The position numbers and the translations under genes were made by a program. DNA of 64,000 bases from an uncultured Oscillospiraceae bacterium (lineage in GTDB: Bacteria > Bacillota > Clostridia > Oscillospirales > Acutalibacteraceae): NCBI GenBank assembly GCA_900546265.1, contig URCA01000013.1:20833-84832 (forward strand). Reading direction: 5' to 3'. This document shows positions 1 to 8,224 of this stretch, piece after piece. A model generated the notes under the pieces. That model saw only the letters and a program-made list of their open reading frames with translations. It did no database searches and was not told the DNA's origin. Within the stretch, counting starts at the first letter, position 1. Each line of letters opens with the position of its first letter.

Positions 1-1743
1 GGCGTCTTGCTGATAACCATGGCGCTGCTGGCATCACTGGCCGCCTGTAACCGGGAGCCCAAGCCGGGCCCGGAAAGCTCTGGAGTGACTGGAAGTTCTT
101 CGGGCGCTACCGGCGACACCACGACCGCCACTGAAATATCTTCGGACGTTAGCCAGAGTGACAGCAGCGGCGGTGGTGACGCCAGCGCCACCGGCAGCAC
201 CAAGAAGCCGGGCGGCAGCAAAAAGCCAGATACCTCCACGACCACCAAAGGCGGCGGCGCCACGAAGCGGCCCACCACCAGCCAGGCCACCAAGGTCTTC
301 AAGGTGGAGGATTACGGTGCCAAGGGCGACGGAAAAACCGACGATGGGATGGCGGTGGCTAACGCGGTGCTGGCGGCCGCCAAGGACGGCAGCAAGGAAA
401 AAATCGTCCAGTTCAAGGCGGGCGCCACCTACCGGCTGGCCTCCGCCCCCGCCAGCAACAGCTTCAAGCGGGTGCTCAACGTGATTTATGCGGACAACGT
501 AAAAATCCGGGGGGATAAAACCAAGCTGCTGATGAAAGCCCCTTATCGGGTGGCGTATTTTGCGGACAGCAGCAACATCGAGTTTTCCGGCTTCATCATT
601 GACTATTCGCCGAAGCCCTTTTCCGCCGCCAAGGTGACGGCCATCGCGGCGGATCGCTCCTATATCGATTTCACCTCCGACGACGATTTGGGCTTTACCG
701 GTACGGTGGAGCCGCCGCAGCCCTATTTCGCCTTCCGCAACCGGAAGGACGAGCGCCTGCATTACAACATCAACAAGATGACCAAGACGGGGGACAAATC
801 GTACCGGTTTTACATGGCCGACAGCGGCCGGGTGTCCATGGCGTCCGTTGGGGAATCCTTCATTCTACCGGTTTACGGTTCCTCCCACAATGTGGGCGGG
901 CTGTTCTCCCTGTCGAACGTCAACAATTTCGAGATGAAGAACGTCACCATCTACGCCATGCCGGACTTTGGCTTCGACGTGCGTTCCAATACCGGCACCA
1001 CCAAGTTCACCAATGTGCGTATCGAGCCGGCGCCCGGCTCTAAGGTCTATCTGGCATCCTGGCGGGATGCGTTCCATGTCAAGGATAACCTGTCCAAGCT
1101 GACCTGGGACAACTGCTACATCGGCCCCCTGGGGGACGACGCGTTCAACCTGTCCTCCGTGATATGCAACGTGGATTTCTACAACGCATCCACCAAGACG
1201 GTCAGCATGACCCCGGCCGAAGGCGGCGCGACCCGTGAAGGGCTGAAGGCCGGCGACGAGCTGGTGGCCTATAACATGAATACCGGCGCTGCCATCGGAG
1301 AAGCGAAAATCGCCGCCGTTCTGCAAAGCAGCGGCGCGATGAACATCCGGCTGGATCGAGATCTGCCGGGGCTGGGCAAGGGCTGCCAAATCGCCCTGTA
1401 TCGGTTCAACAAGAATTTCCTGGTCAAGGACAGCTATATCGAGGGTACGGTGCGGGTACGCTCCTCCGGCACCTTCCAGAACTGCAAATTCAACGTATTC
1501 TGGGTGCGGGTGGAAAACGAGACGTATGTGGAGGGGCCGGTGCCCAAGGACATCACCTTTAAGAACTGCACCTTTACCACCCCCTATGCATCCAACCCGG
1601 AAATTTTCCACGTGGGCACCCAGAAGGCCACCGGCCAGACCGGTATGCCTGCCTACAAGTGCAAAAACATTGTGCTGGACGGCTGCACCTTCACCGGCGG
1701 CACCTATGGGGCGGATGCCGGCAACCAGCTGATTGTAAAATAA
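1..1743 (+). CDS. Lipoprotein with pectate-lyase-like right-handed beta-helix (5' end outside window)
   Basis: The frame is open to the first base, and the visible N-terminus is only the hydrophobic core of a signal peptide ending in a lipobox (LASLAAC, Cys encoded near base 46). The start codon and basic n-region therefore lie upstream of the window; the in-frame TTG at 7 is unlikely to be the start. After the lipid-attachment Cys comes a low-complexity Ser/Thr/Gly/Lys linker of about 80 residues, a cell-surface tether. The motif VEDYGAKGDGKTDD follows (around base 305); it opens the pectate-lyase/polygalacturonase-type beta-helix superfamily. Later strands carry recurrent beta-helix signatures (NNFEMKNVTIY, FKNCTF, LDGCTF). 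I infer a surface polysaccharide lyase, hydrolase or binding protein; the substrate cannot be read from sequence. It is probably cotranscribed with the next two genes. Confidence 0.75.
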   Translation, partial: GVLLITMALLASLAACNREPKPGPESSGVTGSSSGATGDTTTATEISSDVSQSDSSGGGDASATGSTKKPGGSKKPDTSTTTKGGGATKRPTTSQATKVFKVEDYGAKGDGKTDDGMAVANAVLAAAKDGSKEKIVQFKAGATYRLASAPASNSFKRVLNVIYADNVKIRGDKTKLLMKAPYRVAYFADSSNIEFSGFIIDYSPKPFSAAKVTAIAADRSYIDFTSDDDLGFTGTVEPPQPYFAFRNRKDERLHYNINKMTKTGDKSYRFYMADSGRVSMASVGESFILPVYGSSHNVGGLFSLSNVNNFEMKNVTIYAMPDFGFDVRSNTGTTKFTNVRIEPAPGSKVYLASWRDAFHVKDNLSKLTWDNCYIGPLGDDAFNLSSVICNVDFYNASTKTVSMTPAEGGATREGLKAGDELVAYNMNTGAAIGEAKIAAVLQSSGAMNIRLDRDLPGLGKGCQIALYRFNKNFLVKDSYIEGTVRVRSSGTFQNCKFNVFWVRVENETYVEGPVPKDITFKNCTFTTPYASNPEIFHVGTQKATGQTGMPAYKCKNIVLDGCTFTGGTYGADAGNQLIVK

Positions 1744-1786
1744 ACCCGCGGGGCGGGGAAAATGCGGCGGAGGGCTTGAAGCGATT

Positions 1787-3049
1787 ATGAAAACACGAGG
1801 GACCTGGTATTATATCGATCCGGAAGGTAGCGACGCCAACGACGGCTTCAGCCCGGACACGCCACTGCGCACCTTTCAAAAAATACGAGAGATCGTCCTG
1901 CGGCCCGGCGATCGGGTGTTGCTGAAATGCGGCGGCGTTTGGAATGAGGAACTGACGATTGCCGGCCAGGGCGCGCCGGATGCTTTTATCGAGATTTCCA
2001 GCTACGGCACGGGAGACCGGCCGGTTATCCGCCGCAACGGCCACATCGGCGATCGATGCGTGCGGCTGAACAACCCGTCGTATTTGCGTCTGGGCAACCT
2101 GGAGGTCTGCAATGGCGGCGCGGGCATCGTGCTGTTCTACGACCACAGCTATCATAACCGGTCGGTGTACCTTCACGACATTACGGCGCACGATTTCGGC
2201 GGTATCTACCGCGCGAGCGGAGAAAGCAGCTGCAACGAGGAATGGAAGGCCTACCGCTCGCCGGATCGGGTGGGCTTTTCCCTGGGCATTTGCGTGACGG
2301 GGAACGATTCCACCCCCATGAACGGCGAGCGGGTGCTCTCCGATTTCCGGATTTCCGACTGCGAGGTTTATCGGACGGGGGGAGGCATCGGCCTGGATTG
2401 GTGCGATCACGTGTGCTGCGACGGTGCCATCGCGGGGAAAAACAAGTTTGGGGACGTGCTTTGGGAGAGGCTGTATCTGCACGATAACGACATCCCTGAC
2501 GTATCCCTGACCAGCTTGTTTCTTCAGTGCGTGACCGGTGCAGTGCTGCGGGATTCCGTTATCGACAAAGGGGCGGGCGGCGCCACTTGGGGGACGGCGG
2601 CCATCCATCTCCAGCTGGCACGGGATGTACTGGTGGAAAACGTCACCATCCGAAACATGCCGCACACCGACGTCAGCGACGAATGCGGCATCGACTTCGA
2701 GACCGACGTGGAGGGCTGCATCATCCGCCGCTGTGTTTTCGAGAACAACGCGGGGCCGGCGGTGGAATTTTTGGCCAACTATGACGTGTCGGATCAGGCT
2801 TCCAGCCGGGATATTATCCTTGAGGAATGCACGTTCTTACGCAACAATTGGGCCTGCCTGTACGCCAATCCCGCCCAAATCCTGGTGCAGGACTGGCAGC
2901 GGGACAACCGGCCCACCGGCCGCATAACCGGCTGCCGGTATGAAAACCCGGCGGGCGCCGGGTTCCTTGGAGGGGACGGTGGCATCGACGGCTTCGTCAC
3001 CGAGGGCAACATCGACATCACATTACGAGCAGAGGTAGCGGCACTATGA
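1787..3049 (+). CDS. Right-handed parallel beta-helix protein without signal peptide
   Basis: This 420-aa protein begins with a block typical of parallel beta-helix enzymes (YYIDPEGSDANDG, then RTFQKI and LRPGDRVLLK). Repeated short strands follow, such as LRLGNLEVCNGGAGI, LRDSVIDKG, VENVTIRNM and IRRCVFENN. Such proteins are usually polysaccharide lyases, epimerases or hydrolases. No signal peptide or membrane segment is visible, so it is probably cytoplasmic, unlike the lipoprotein just upstream. It starts 43 bases after that gene and its stop overlaps the next start by 4 bases (ATGA), so translation is probably coupled to the GH38 gene. I infer a role in intracellular oligosaccharide breakdown; no catalytic residues can be assigned with confidence. 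Confidence 0.75.
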   Translation: MKTRGTWYYIDPEGSDANDGFSPDTPLRTFQKIREIVLRPGDRVLLKCGGVWNEELTIAGQGAPDAFIEISSYGTGDRPVIRRNGHIGDRCVRLNNPSYLRLGNLEVCNGGAGIVLFYDHSYHNRSVYLHDITAHDFGGIYRASGESSCNEEWKAYRSPDRVGFSLGICVTGNDSTPMNGERVLSDFRISDCEVYRTGGGIGLDWCDHVCCDGAIAGKNKFGDVLWERLYLHDNDIPDVSLTSLFLQCVTGAVLRDSVIDKGAGGATWGTAAIHLQLARDVLVENVTIRNMPHTDVSDECGIDFETDVEGCIIRRCVFENNAGPAVEFLANYDVSDQASSRDIILEECTFLRNNWACLYANPAQILVQDWQRDNRPTGRITGCRYENPAGAGFLGGDGGIDGFVTEGNIDITLRAEVAAL

Positions 3050-5820
3050 AAACCATGCATATCCTTTCCAACTCCCATCTGGATCGGGAGCACCGCCACG
3101 AGTTCCAGGAAACCCGTCTGATGATGGTGGAGATGCTGGACGACGTGATCCGCATTATGGAGACGGACGATTCTTACCGGTATTTTACCCTGGACGGGCA
3201 GGCCATCGTCCTGGACGATTATTTGGAGATGCGGCCCCATATGCGGCCGCGCCTTCAGGCGCTGATCCGGGCGGGACGAATCCAAATCGGCCCCTGGTAC
3301 AGCCTGGTGGATTGCTACGCGGTGAACCCGGAGAGCATCATCCGCAACCTGGTGGTGGGCCGCCGGGTTTGCCGGGAATTCGGCGAGCCTATGCCGGTGG
3401 GGTATTCCATCTTCTCCTTCGGACAGATGGCTCAGCTGCCCCAGGTGTACGCGGGCTTCGGCATCCATGATATCGTGTTTTACAAGGGGGCCAGCGCCAA
3501 GGCGTTTCCCCAGAGCGAATTCATCTGGCGCTCCCCCGACGGGACAGAAGCCTTCGCCACCCGCCTGGGCAGGGAAAAACGATGGAATTTCTTTTTTGAT
3601 TTCGATATCCCGGTACTCTTGGGCGGAGACGCCAAAAGGCCGGGCTGGCAGAGCCGGTTCACCGATCCGGTGAAGCTTTGCCATCTGATTGATGAGGAAA
3701 ACCGGAACCAATACGCCACCGAGCTGTGCCCCGATATCCGCATCCGGGAGGAGAAAATCGACGGCGCCATCCGCACCGTGCTGGATGCGCTGGACGAGAC
3801 GGCTTCCGCCCATGTGCTGGCCGCCTTCGACGGCACCGATTTCACCTCGCCTCTGCCCCAGATTCCGGAGGTAATCCGGCTTATCAACCAGCGGATGGAG
3901 GGGGAGCTGGAGCTGGTTCACAGCACCCCCGCCGCGTATTTTGAGGCGGTGAAGGCGGACATTGACCCCAGCACTCTGGTACAGTACGAGGGAGAGATGC
4001 GCTTCGGCCCCGTCAACCATGTACACAGCGAAACCATGGGCACCAACACCGACATCAAGCAGGGCATCTGGAAGGTGGAAAACACCGTTATCCAAGTGCT
4101 GGAGCCGCTGATGAGCCTGGTGCTGGCGGGCGGCGGCGGCTACGACAAGGACGCGGTGGATTTGCTGTGGAAATACCTGCTGGCCACCCACGCCCACGAT
4201 TCCATTCATGGTTCCGGCGATCCGAAAATCAAGACCGACAACTTAAACCGCATCGCCCAGGCGCAGTGCTTGGCTGAGAGCCTGACCCGCCGGGCGGCGG
4301 ATAATCTCTGCCGGCAGATCGCTTTTACCGGCGAGGAAGACGATATCCATATCGTGGTGATGAACCCCACGCCGTATCCCCGGGATGAGGTACTCCGCCT
4401 GACGCTGGATCTGCCGGAGAGCGAGCGGGTAGAGGATTTCTTCCTGACCGACCGGGCGGGCCGGCCGGTGGATTACTATCCCCTGAGCCGGGAGCGGTTC
4501 AACCTGGCCTCCATCCATCGGACCAACCGCCCCAAGTCGGTGTATGCCGACCGGCGGGTAGTGCTGGCCGACGTCCGGGACATCCCCGCCATGGGCTACA
4601 CCACCCTGACCCTGCGGCGGAAAAAGGGAAGCGACGCCACCTCCACCAATCCCTTCCCCGAAGGGGTATTTCCCTTCGCCCCCATCGGCCGGGCGGGCCA
4701 TGTGCTGGATAACGGCCGCCTGCGGGTGACCGTGGGCAGCGGGGAGGTGACGGTGTACGATTACGAAACAGGCCGGACGACGCAGGGACTCTGCGCCTTC
4801 ACCGACACCGGATCCAGCGGCGACTTCTGGGTGCACCGGGAACCCTATGCCAACAGCCATCTCACCTCCCGGGGCGGCCGCACTCAGGTGGAGCTGGTGG
4901 AAAACTCCAGCCTGTCCGCCACCTGCCGGATGACCTGCTGGATGCCGATCCCCGCCGGGCTCAACGAGGCGCGCACCGCGCGGCTGGCGGAAACCGTGGA
5001 GACGGCCATTATCACCGACATCACCCTGAAAAAGGGCAGTAAGCGGCTGGTGTGCAAAACCACCCTGGACAACCGCTGCCGGGATCATCTGCTGACAGTT
5101 TCCTTCCCCACCGGGATACAGGCCGCCACCGCCGATTGGGAGGCCCCGTTCGAAATCCGGACCCGCGAGGTGGATCCCTTCACCAATGACCGGCTGAAAA
5201 AAGGCCCCGAGCTGGAGCGGCAGGCTTTGCAGGGCTTCATCGACGTGCAGGACGAGACGGGGGGCGTCGCCCTCTTTACCAAGGGGATCCGGGAAGCGGG
5301 CACCGTCAGCGACGGGCAGGCTATCATCAACCTGACCCTGTTCCGCGCCACGTCCAACACCTTCCCCATTCATAACGATCTCCTCATCGGCTTTGAGGAG
5401 GAGACCAGCCAGTGCATTGGGCCTCAGTGCTTCGAATATGCGCTGTATTTCCACGCTAAGGCGGCGCCGGGCGAGGTATTCTCGGAGTGCCGTAGGTATC
5501 AGACCGATCTCTTGGCGGCCCAGGTGGGCGCCGGACGGCAGGGCGACCGACCGGAAACAGAGAGCCTGTTCACGCTGCGGGACGCCCGCACCGGAGTCAG
5601 CGCTGTCAAGCGCAGCGAGGAGGGGGACGCCCTCATCCTGCGTCTGTTCAATCCCACAGGGGAAGCGATACGGGAAACCGTCGCCTTCGGTCGTCCGATT
5701 CGGCAAGCGGCCCTGACCGATATGAAGGAAGAGGATTCCCAGCCGCTGCGCCTGAACGGACAGACGGCGGATGTTGGCCTTCCTCCCTTCAAAATTGTCA
5801 CCCTGCGGGTGGAATTCTAG
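3046..5820 (+). CDS. GH38 alpha-mannosidase family protein with altered nucleophile site
   Basis: At 924 aa this is the usual length of bacterial GH38 proteins. The N-terminal SNSHLDRE block supplies the family zinc ligands His11 and Asp13. The motif THAHDSIHG, around residues 384-392, supplies the later zinc-ligand histidine region. Helical-bundle and beta-sandwich C-terminal parts are present. The oddity is at residues 119-126, GYSIFSFG. In active GH38 enzymes this stretch reads like x-P-D-x-FGH, and its Asp is both nucleophile and zinc ligand; here Phe123 occupies that place and the following His is Gln. There is no signal peptide, so it should be cytoplasmic. It overlaps the upstream beta-helix gene by 4 bases. 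Family membership is solid, but retaining alpha-mannosidase activity is doubtful. Confidence 0.85.
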   Translation: MKTMHILSNSHLDREHRHEFQETRLMMVEMLDDVIRIMETDDSYRYFTLDGQAIVLDDYLEMRPHMRPRLQALIRAGRIQIGPWYSLVDCYAVNPESIIRNLVVGRRVCREFGEPMPVGYSIFSFGQMAQLPQVYAGFGIHDIVFYKGASAKAFPQSEFIWRSPDGTEAFATRLGREKRWNFFFDFDIPVLLGGDAKRPGWQSRFTDPVKLCHLIDEENRNQYATELCPDIRIREEKIDGAIRTVLDALDETASAHVLAAFDGTDFTSPLPQIPEVIRLINQRMEGELELVHSTPAAYFEAVKADIDPSTLVQYEGEMRFGPVNHVHSETMGTNTDIKQGIWKVENTVIQVLEPLMSLVLAGGGGYDKDAVDLLWKYLLATHAHDSIHGSGDPKIKTDNLNRIAQAQCLAESLTRRAADNLCRQIAFTGEEDDIHIVVMNPTPYPRDEVLRLTLDLPESERVEDFFLTDRAGRPVDYYPLSRERFNLASIHRTNRPKSVYADRRVVLADVRDIPAMGYTTLTLRRKKGSDATSTNPFPEGVFPFAPIGRAGHVLDNGRLRVTVGSGEVTVYDYETGRTTQGLCAFTDTGSSGDFWVHREPYANSHLTSRGGRTQVELVENSSLSATCRMTCWMPIPAGLNEARTARLAETVETAIITDITLKKGSKRLVCKTTLDNRCRDHLLTVSFPTGIQAATADWEAPFEIRTREVDPFTNDRLKKGPELERQALQGFIDVQDETGGVALFTKGIREAGTVSDGQAIINLTLFRATSNTFPIHNDLLIGFEEETSQCIGPQCFEYALYFHAKAAPGEVFSECRRYQTDLLAAQVGAGRQGDRPETESLFTLRDARTGVSAVKRSEEGDALILRLFNPTGEAIRETVAFGRPIRQAALTDMKEEDSQPLRLNGQTADVGLPPFKIVTLRVEF

Positions 5821-5834
5821 ACTTTTATAAGCGG

Positions 5835-5863
5835 AGCGGATATACTGGAAGGGTATATCCGCT
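5835..5863 (+). terminator. Intergenic hairpin after the GH38 gene
   Basis: A perfect 11-bp inverted repeat (AGCGGATATAC at 5835-5845, GTATATCCGCT at 5853-5863) has a 7-base loop. The downstream sequence is only moderately T-rich (TGCTTGTTAAA), so termination would be leaky; it may be an mRNA-stabilising or attenuating hairpin. It lies just before the ribosome binding site AAAGGAGAC of the next gene. Confidence 0.4.
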
Positions 5864-5885
5864 TGCTTGTTAAAGGAGACTGGTT

Positions 5886-7181
5886 ATGCGATATGAAAAA
5901 GATGTGCCGGTGCTCGGCGACTTCGACGTGGTGGTCTGCGGGGCCGGCGTAGCCGGGTTCTGCGCAGCGGTGCAGGCGGCCCGTGCCGGAGCGAAAACCG
6001 CTCTGGTGGAGCGGTATGGGATGCCCGGCGGCGTGCTGACCGTCGGCGGCAACAATGAAATCGGCCTGTTTTACCGGGGAAGCCGGCCAATCATCGCGGG
6101 TATCGGCTGGGAGCTGGTGAAGCGGCTGGAGGCGGACGGTTGGGCGGCCATTCCGCCGTTCAGTGAAGAATACGATCACAGCCAGCAGAACGTGGTGGTC
6201 AACGGGCCGATGGCCGCCGCCGCTATGGACGCCATGTGCCAGGAGGCGGGGGTGACCCTGCTGTACCATCACACGCTCTGCGACGCCCTGACGCGGGACG
6301 CCCGGGTGACCGAAATTTTGGTCGCCGCCAAGGGTGGCCTGCAGGCCATACGGGGCGGCCGCTTTATCGACGCCACCGGGGACGGCGACCTGGCCGCTCT
6401 GGCGGGGGCGGCGTTCCAGCTGGGGGAAGGGGAGCCGCCGGTTCTCCAGCCGGGAACCCTGCGGTTTTACTGGAAGGATTTCCACCTGGAGGATATCGAC
6501 AGGCGGCAGGTGGAGGAGAGCTTCCGGCAGGGGTTGGAGGCGGGTGAAATCCGCCGCGCCGACTACTGGTCGCTGGAGGGGTCGCCCTACACGATCTTCC
6601 ATGCCGACGGCAACAACATCAACCACATTTCGCTCAACGGGGCCGATAGCCTGAGCCGGTCTCAGGCGGAGGTGGAGGGCCGCCGTTCGGTGGCCCGGCT
6701 GGCCGCCTGGGCCCGCAAACGGGTCAAAGGGGCGCAGCGGATTCAGCCCGTGGCCTGCGGTGGGGAGGTAGCTGTTCGGGAATCGCGCAGGATTATGGGG
6801 GATCATGTTATCACGGCGGCGGAGTATGTCGGGGCGGCCGCGTATCCGGACGGCGTGTGCTACTCCTACTACCCGGTGGATCTCCACGCCGACGGGGAAC
6901 AGACTCTCCATAATATCGCCGTGACTAAGGACAGGGTGCCCCAAATCCCCTTGAGCGCCATGCTGGTCAAGGGGATGGACAACCTGCTGGCCGCAGGGCG
7001 GTGCGCCTCTGGCGATCGCCTGGCCCAGTCCGCCTTCCGGGTGAAGGCCTCCTGCATGGCCATGGGCCAAGCGGCGGGCGCGGCGGCGGCCCTGGCGGCG
7101 GGGCGGGAACTGCGGGAGGTTCCGGTGGAGGAAATCCGCTCTCTGCTGCGGGCGCAAGGGGCCATCGTGCCGGAAATATAA
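5886..7181 (+). CDS. FAD-dependent oxidoreductase (FAD_oxidored family)
   Basis: The 431-aa product has an N-terminal Rossmann dinucleotide site: a DVVVCGAGVAG stretch with GAGVAG at residues 19-24, an acidic residue at the end of the second strand (VERYG), then MPGGVLTVGG. A second family block, FIDATGDGDLAAL, lies near residues 158-170. The C-terminal block LLAAGRCASGDRLAQSAFR is also typical. Members of this family are common in clostridial sugar-degradation loci, but their substrates are mostly unknown. ATG 5886 is preceded by AAAGGAGACTGGTT. It sits 65 bases after the GH38 gene with a hairpin between, so it may be partly cotranscribed. No signal peptide. A role in oxidising a sugar or sugar-derived acid is inference only. 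Confidence 0.8.
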   Translation: MRYEKDVPVLGDFDVVVCGAGVAGFCAAVQAARAGAKTALVERYGMPGGVLTVGGNNEIGLFYRGSRPIIAGIGWELVKRLEADGWAAIPPFSEEYDHSQQNVVVNGPMAAAAMDAMCQEAGVTLLYHHTLCDALTRDARVTEILVAAKGGLQAIRGGRFIDATGDGDLAALAGAAFQLGEGEPPVLQPGTLRFYWKDFHLEDIDRRQVEESFRQGLEAGEIRRADYWSLEGSPYTIFHADGNNINHISLNGADSLSRSQAEVEGRRSVARLAAWARKRVKGAQRIQPVACGGEVAVRESRRIMGDHVITAAEYVGAAAYPDGVCYSYYPVDLHADGEQTLHNIAVTKDRVPQIPLSAMLVKGMDNLLAAGRCASGDRLAQSAFRVKASCMAMGQAAGAAAALAAGRELREVPVEEIRSLLRAQGAIVPEI

Positions 7182-7190
7182 ACTGCAAAA

Positions 7191-7232
7191 GCCCGGGACT
7201 GCGATTGTATTGTCGCCGTCCCGGGCTTTTTT
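7191..7232 (+). terminator. Rho-independent terminator
   Basis: The 9-bp GC-rich stem GCCCGGGAC (7191-7199) pairs with GTCCCGGGC (7218-7226) and is followed directly by a T6 run (7227-7232). It lies 10 bases after the oxidoreductase stop codon and closes the first transcription unit. Confidence 0.9.
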
Positions 7233-7525
7233 CGTATCTGCCGCTGTCAGCGGCGATCGGATTCGCGCCGGGTGGTGGGACGCACGCCGTAGCATGGAAA
7301 GAAAATATTCAACGAAAGGGGTGGAGACCACTATATCTTGGTAATATGGAAGCTGGTTGACGATTTCAACGGTTGCCTTGTAAAACCGTGGAATGCCATT
7401 CCGGGCAGGGCAAAAAGCTGGCCGCTCATCTCGTTAATTAAGAGGCACAATCCTATTGCTTTCCGTGAAAATTTTCAATAAAACGCCGAAAATAGCTGTA
7501 CAACCAGCATTTTCTGGAAAAAATA
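7233..7525. other. Intergenic stretch with no recognised gene
   Basis: The stretch between the terminator and the feo promoter becomes AT-rich toward its right end. I see no plausible coding sequence with a ribosome binding site, no riboswitch I recognise and no tRNA. The only notable site is a TTAATTAA palindrome near 7435. Confidence 0.5.
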
Positions 7526-7554
7526 TTGACAGCCGGCAGGAAAATGATTAAAAT
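7526..7554 (+). promoter_or_regulatory. Sigma-70-type promoter of the feo operon
   Basis: A perfect -35 box TTGACA (7526-7531), a 17-base spacer and TAAAAT as -10 (7549-7554) make this one of the strongest promoter matches in the window. Transcription would start near 7561, immediately before the first iron-box-like dyad. Such placement lets a bound repressor block initiation or clearance. Confidence 0.8.
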
Positions 7555-7566
7555 AAAAAATGACGA

Positions 7567-7584
7567 GGTTAGCTTCTGCTAACC
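7567..7584. promoter_or_regulatory. Operator-like dyad 1 (putative DtxR/IdeR-type iron box)
   Basis: GGTTAGC-TTCT-GCTAACC is a perfect 7-4-7 dyad just downstream of the predicted start of transcription. The half site GTTAG/CTAAC resembles the core of DtxR/IdeR/MntR boxes (TTAGGTTAGSCTAACCTAA). Assignment to that regulator class is inferred from resemblance and from control of feo genes. Confidence 0.65.
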
Positions 7585-7601
7585 GTTATTTTAGAGCAGA
7601 G

Positions 7602-7617
7602 GTTAGTTGATACTAAC
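7602..7617. promoter_or_regulatory. Operator-like dyad 2 (putative DtxR/IdeR-type iron box)
   Basis: GTTAGT-TGAT-ACTAAC is a perfect 6-4-6 dyad with the same GTTAGY-N4-RCTAAC form as the site at 7567. The matching half-site positions (7568 and 7602) are 34 bases apart, about three helical turns, so two dimers could bind on one face. It lies in the 5' leader of the first feoA. Confidence 0.65.
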
Positions 7618-7659
7618 ATATGGGCTGCCTGTGCGCTAAGGAAAGAGGAAGGATGAAGC

Positions 7660-7872
7660 ATGATGCCGCTTACACTTGCCAATATCGGAGAAGAGAACAT
7701 CATCCGGAAGATCGGCGGAAAGCCGGAGGTGAAGAAGCATCTGGAAAACCTCGGGTTTGTCGCAGGGGGAAATGTCACGGTCATTACCACCATGGGCGGC
7801 AGCGTTATTGTGAACGTCAAAGAGGCACGGGTGGCCATCAGCGAGGAAATGGCGCAGAAAATTATGGTCTAA
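7660..7872 (+). CDS. feoA: FeoA-domain protein (first of two)
   Basis: The 70-aa product is a single FeoA (SH3-like) domain. It has the characteristic KKHLENLGFVAGGNVTVIT block, then a GSVIVNVKEARVAISEEMA segment corresponding to the family's small-barrel C-terminus. FeoA proteins are small cytoplasmic partners needed for FeoB-mediated ferrous iron uptake. GAAAGAGGAAGG (7641-7652) is a good ribosome binding site for ATG 7660; ATG 7663 is an alternative. It is the first gene of the feo operon, followed after 61 bases by a second FeoA. Two different FeoA proteins upstream of feoB are common in clostridia. This copy is the more diverged of the two. Confidence 0.9.
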   Translation: MMPLTLANIGEENIIRKIGGKPEVKKHLENLGFVAGGNVTVITTMGGSVIVNVKEARVAISEEMAQKIMV

Positions 7873-7933
7873 AGCCGCACGGCGGCGCGGCTGACGGGGC
7901 GGATTCCCGCAAAAGAGAAGGAGGATAACCGGC

Positions 7934-8155
7934 ATGAACACACTCAGGCAGGCAAAAATCGGCGATACGGTCAAGGTGGTAAAGCTCCATGGAGAGGGCG
8001 CCGTGAAGCGGCGGATCATGGACATGGGTATCACCAAGGGCGTCCAGGTTCATATCCGCAAGGTGGCGCCTCTCGGCGATCCGGTGGAGATTACCGTCCG
8101 GGGATACGAACTGTCCATCCGTAAGGCGGATGCGGATAGGATTGAGGTCGAATAG
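7934..8155 (+). CDS. feoA: FeoA ferrous iron transport protein (second)
   Basis: This 73-aa protein is a canonical FeoA. It opens with the LRQAKIGDTVKVVKLHG block, continues with VKRRIMDMGITKGVQVHIRK and ends with DPVEITVRGYELSIRKADA, all standard conserved segments. It acts at the membrane with FeoB. The ATG at 7934 is preceded by GAGAAGGAGGATAACCGGC, an excellent ribosome binding site. It is 61 bases after the first FeoA and 69 bases before feoB. The gap to feoB contains a third iron-box-like dyad, so feoB may have additional control. Confidence 0.93.
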   Translation: MNTLRQAKIGDTVKVVKLHGEGAVKRRIMDMGITKGVQVHIRKVAPLGDPVEITVRGYELSIRKADADRIEVE

Positions 8156-8173
8156 GTTTTGCTTCAACCAAGA

Positions 8174-8189
8174 GTTAGTCTAAACTTAC
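8174..8189. promoter_or_regulatory. Operator-like dyad 3 upstream of feoB
   Basis: GTTAGT-CTAA-ACTTAC matches the GTTAGY-N4-RCTAAC form seen before feoA with one mismatch (ACTTAC for ACTAAC). It overlaps a weak promoter-like pair (TTGCTT 8159-8164, 16-base spacer, TAAACT 8181-8186). Together these suggest an internal iron-regulated promoter for feoB, or a secondary binding site within the operon. Confidence 0.5.
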
Positions 8190-8224
8190 CATTGGCATTC
8201 GCATGAAAGAGAGGGACAGGAACA

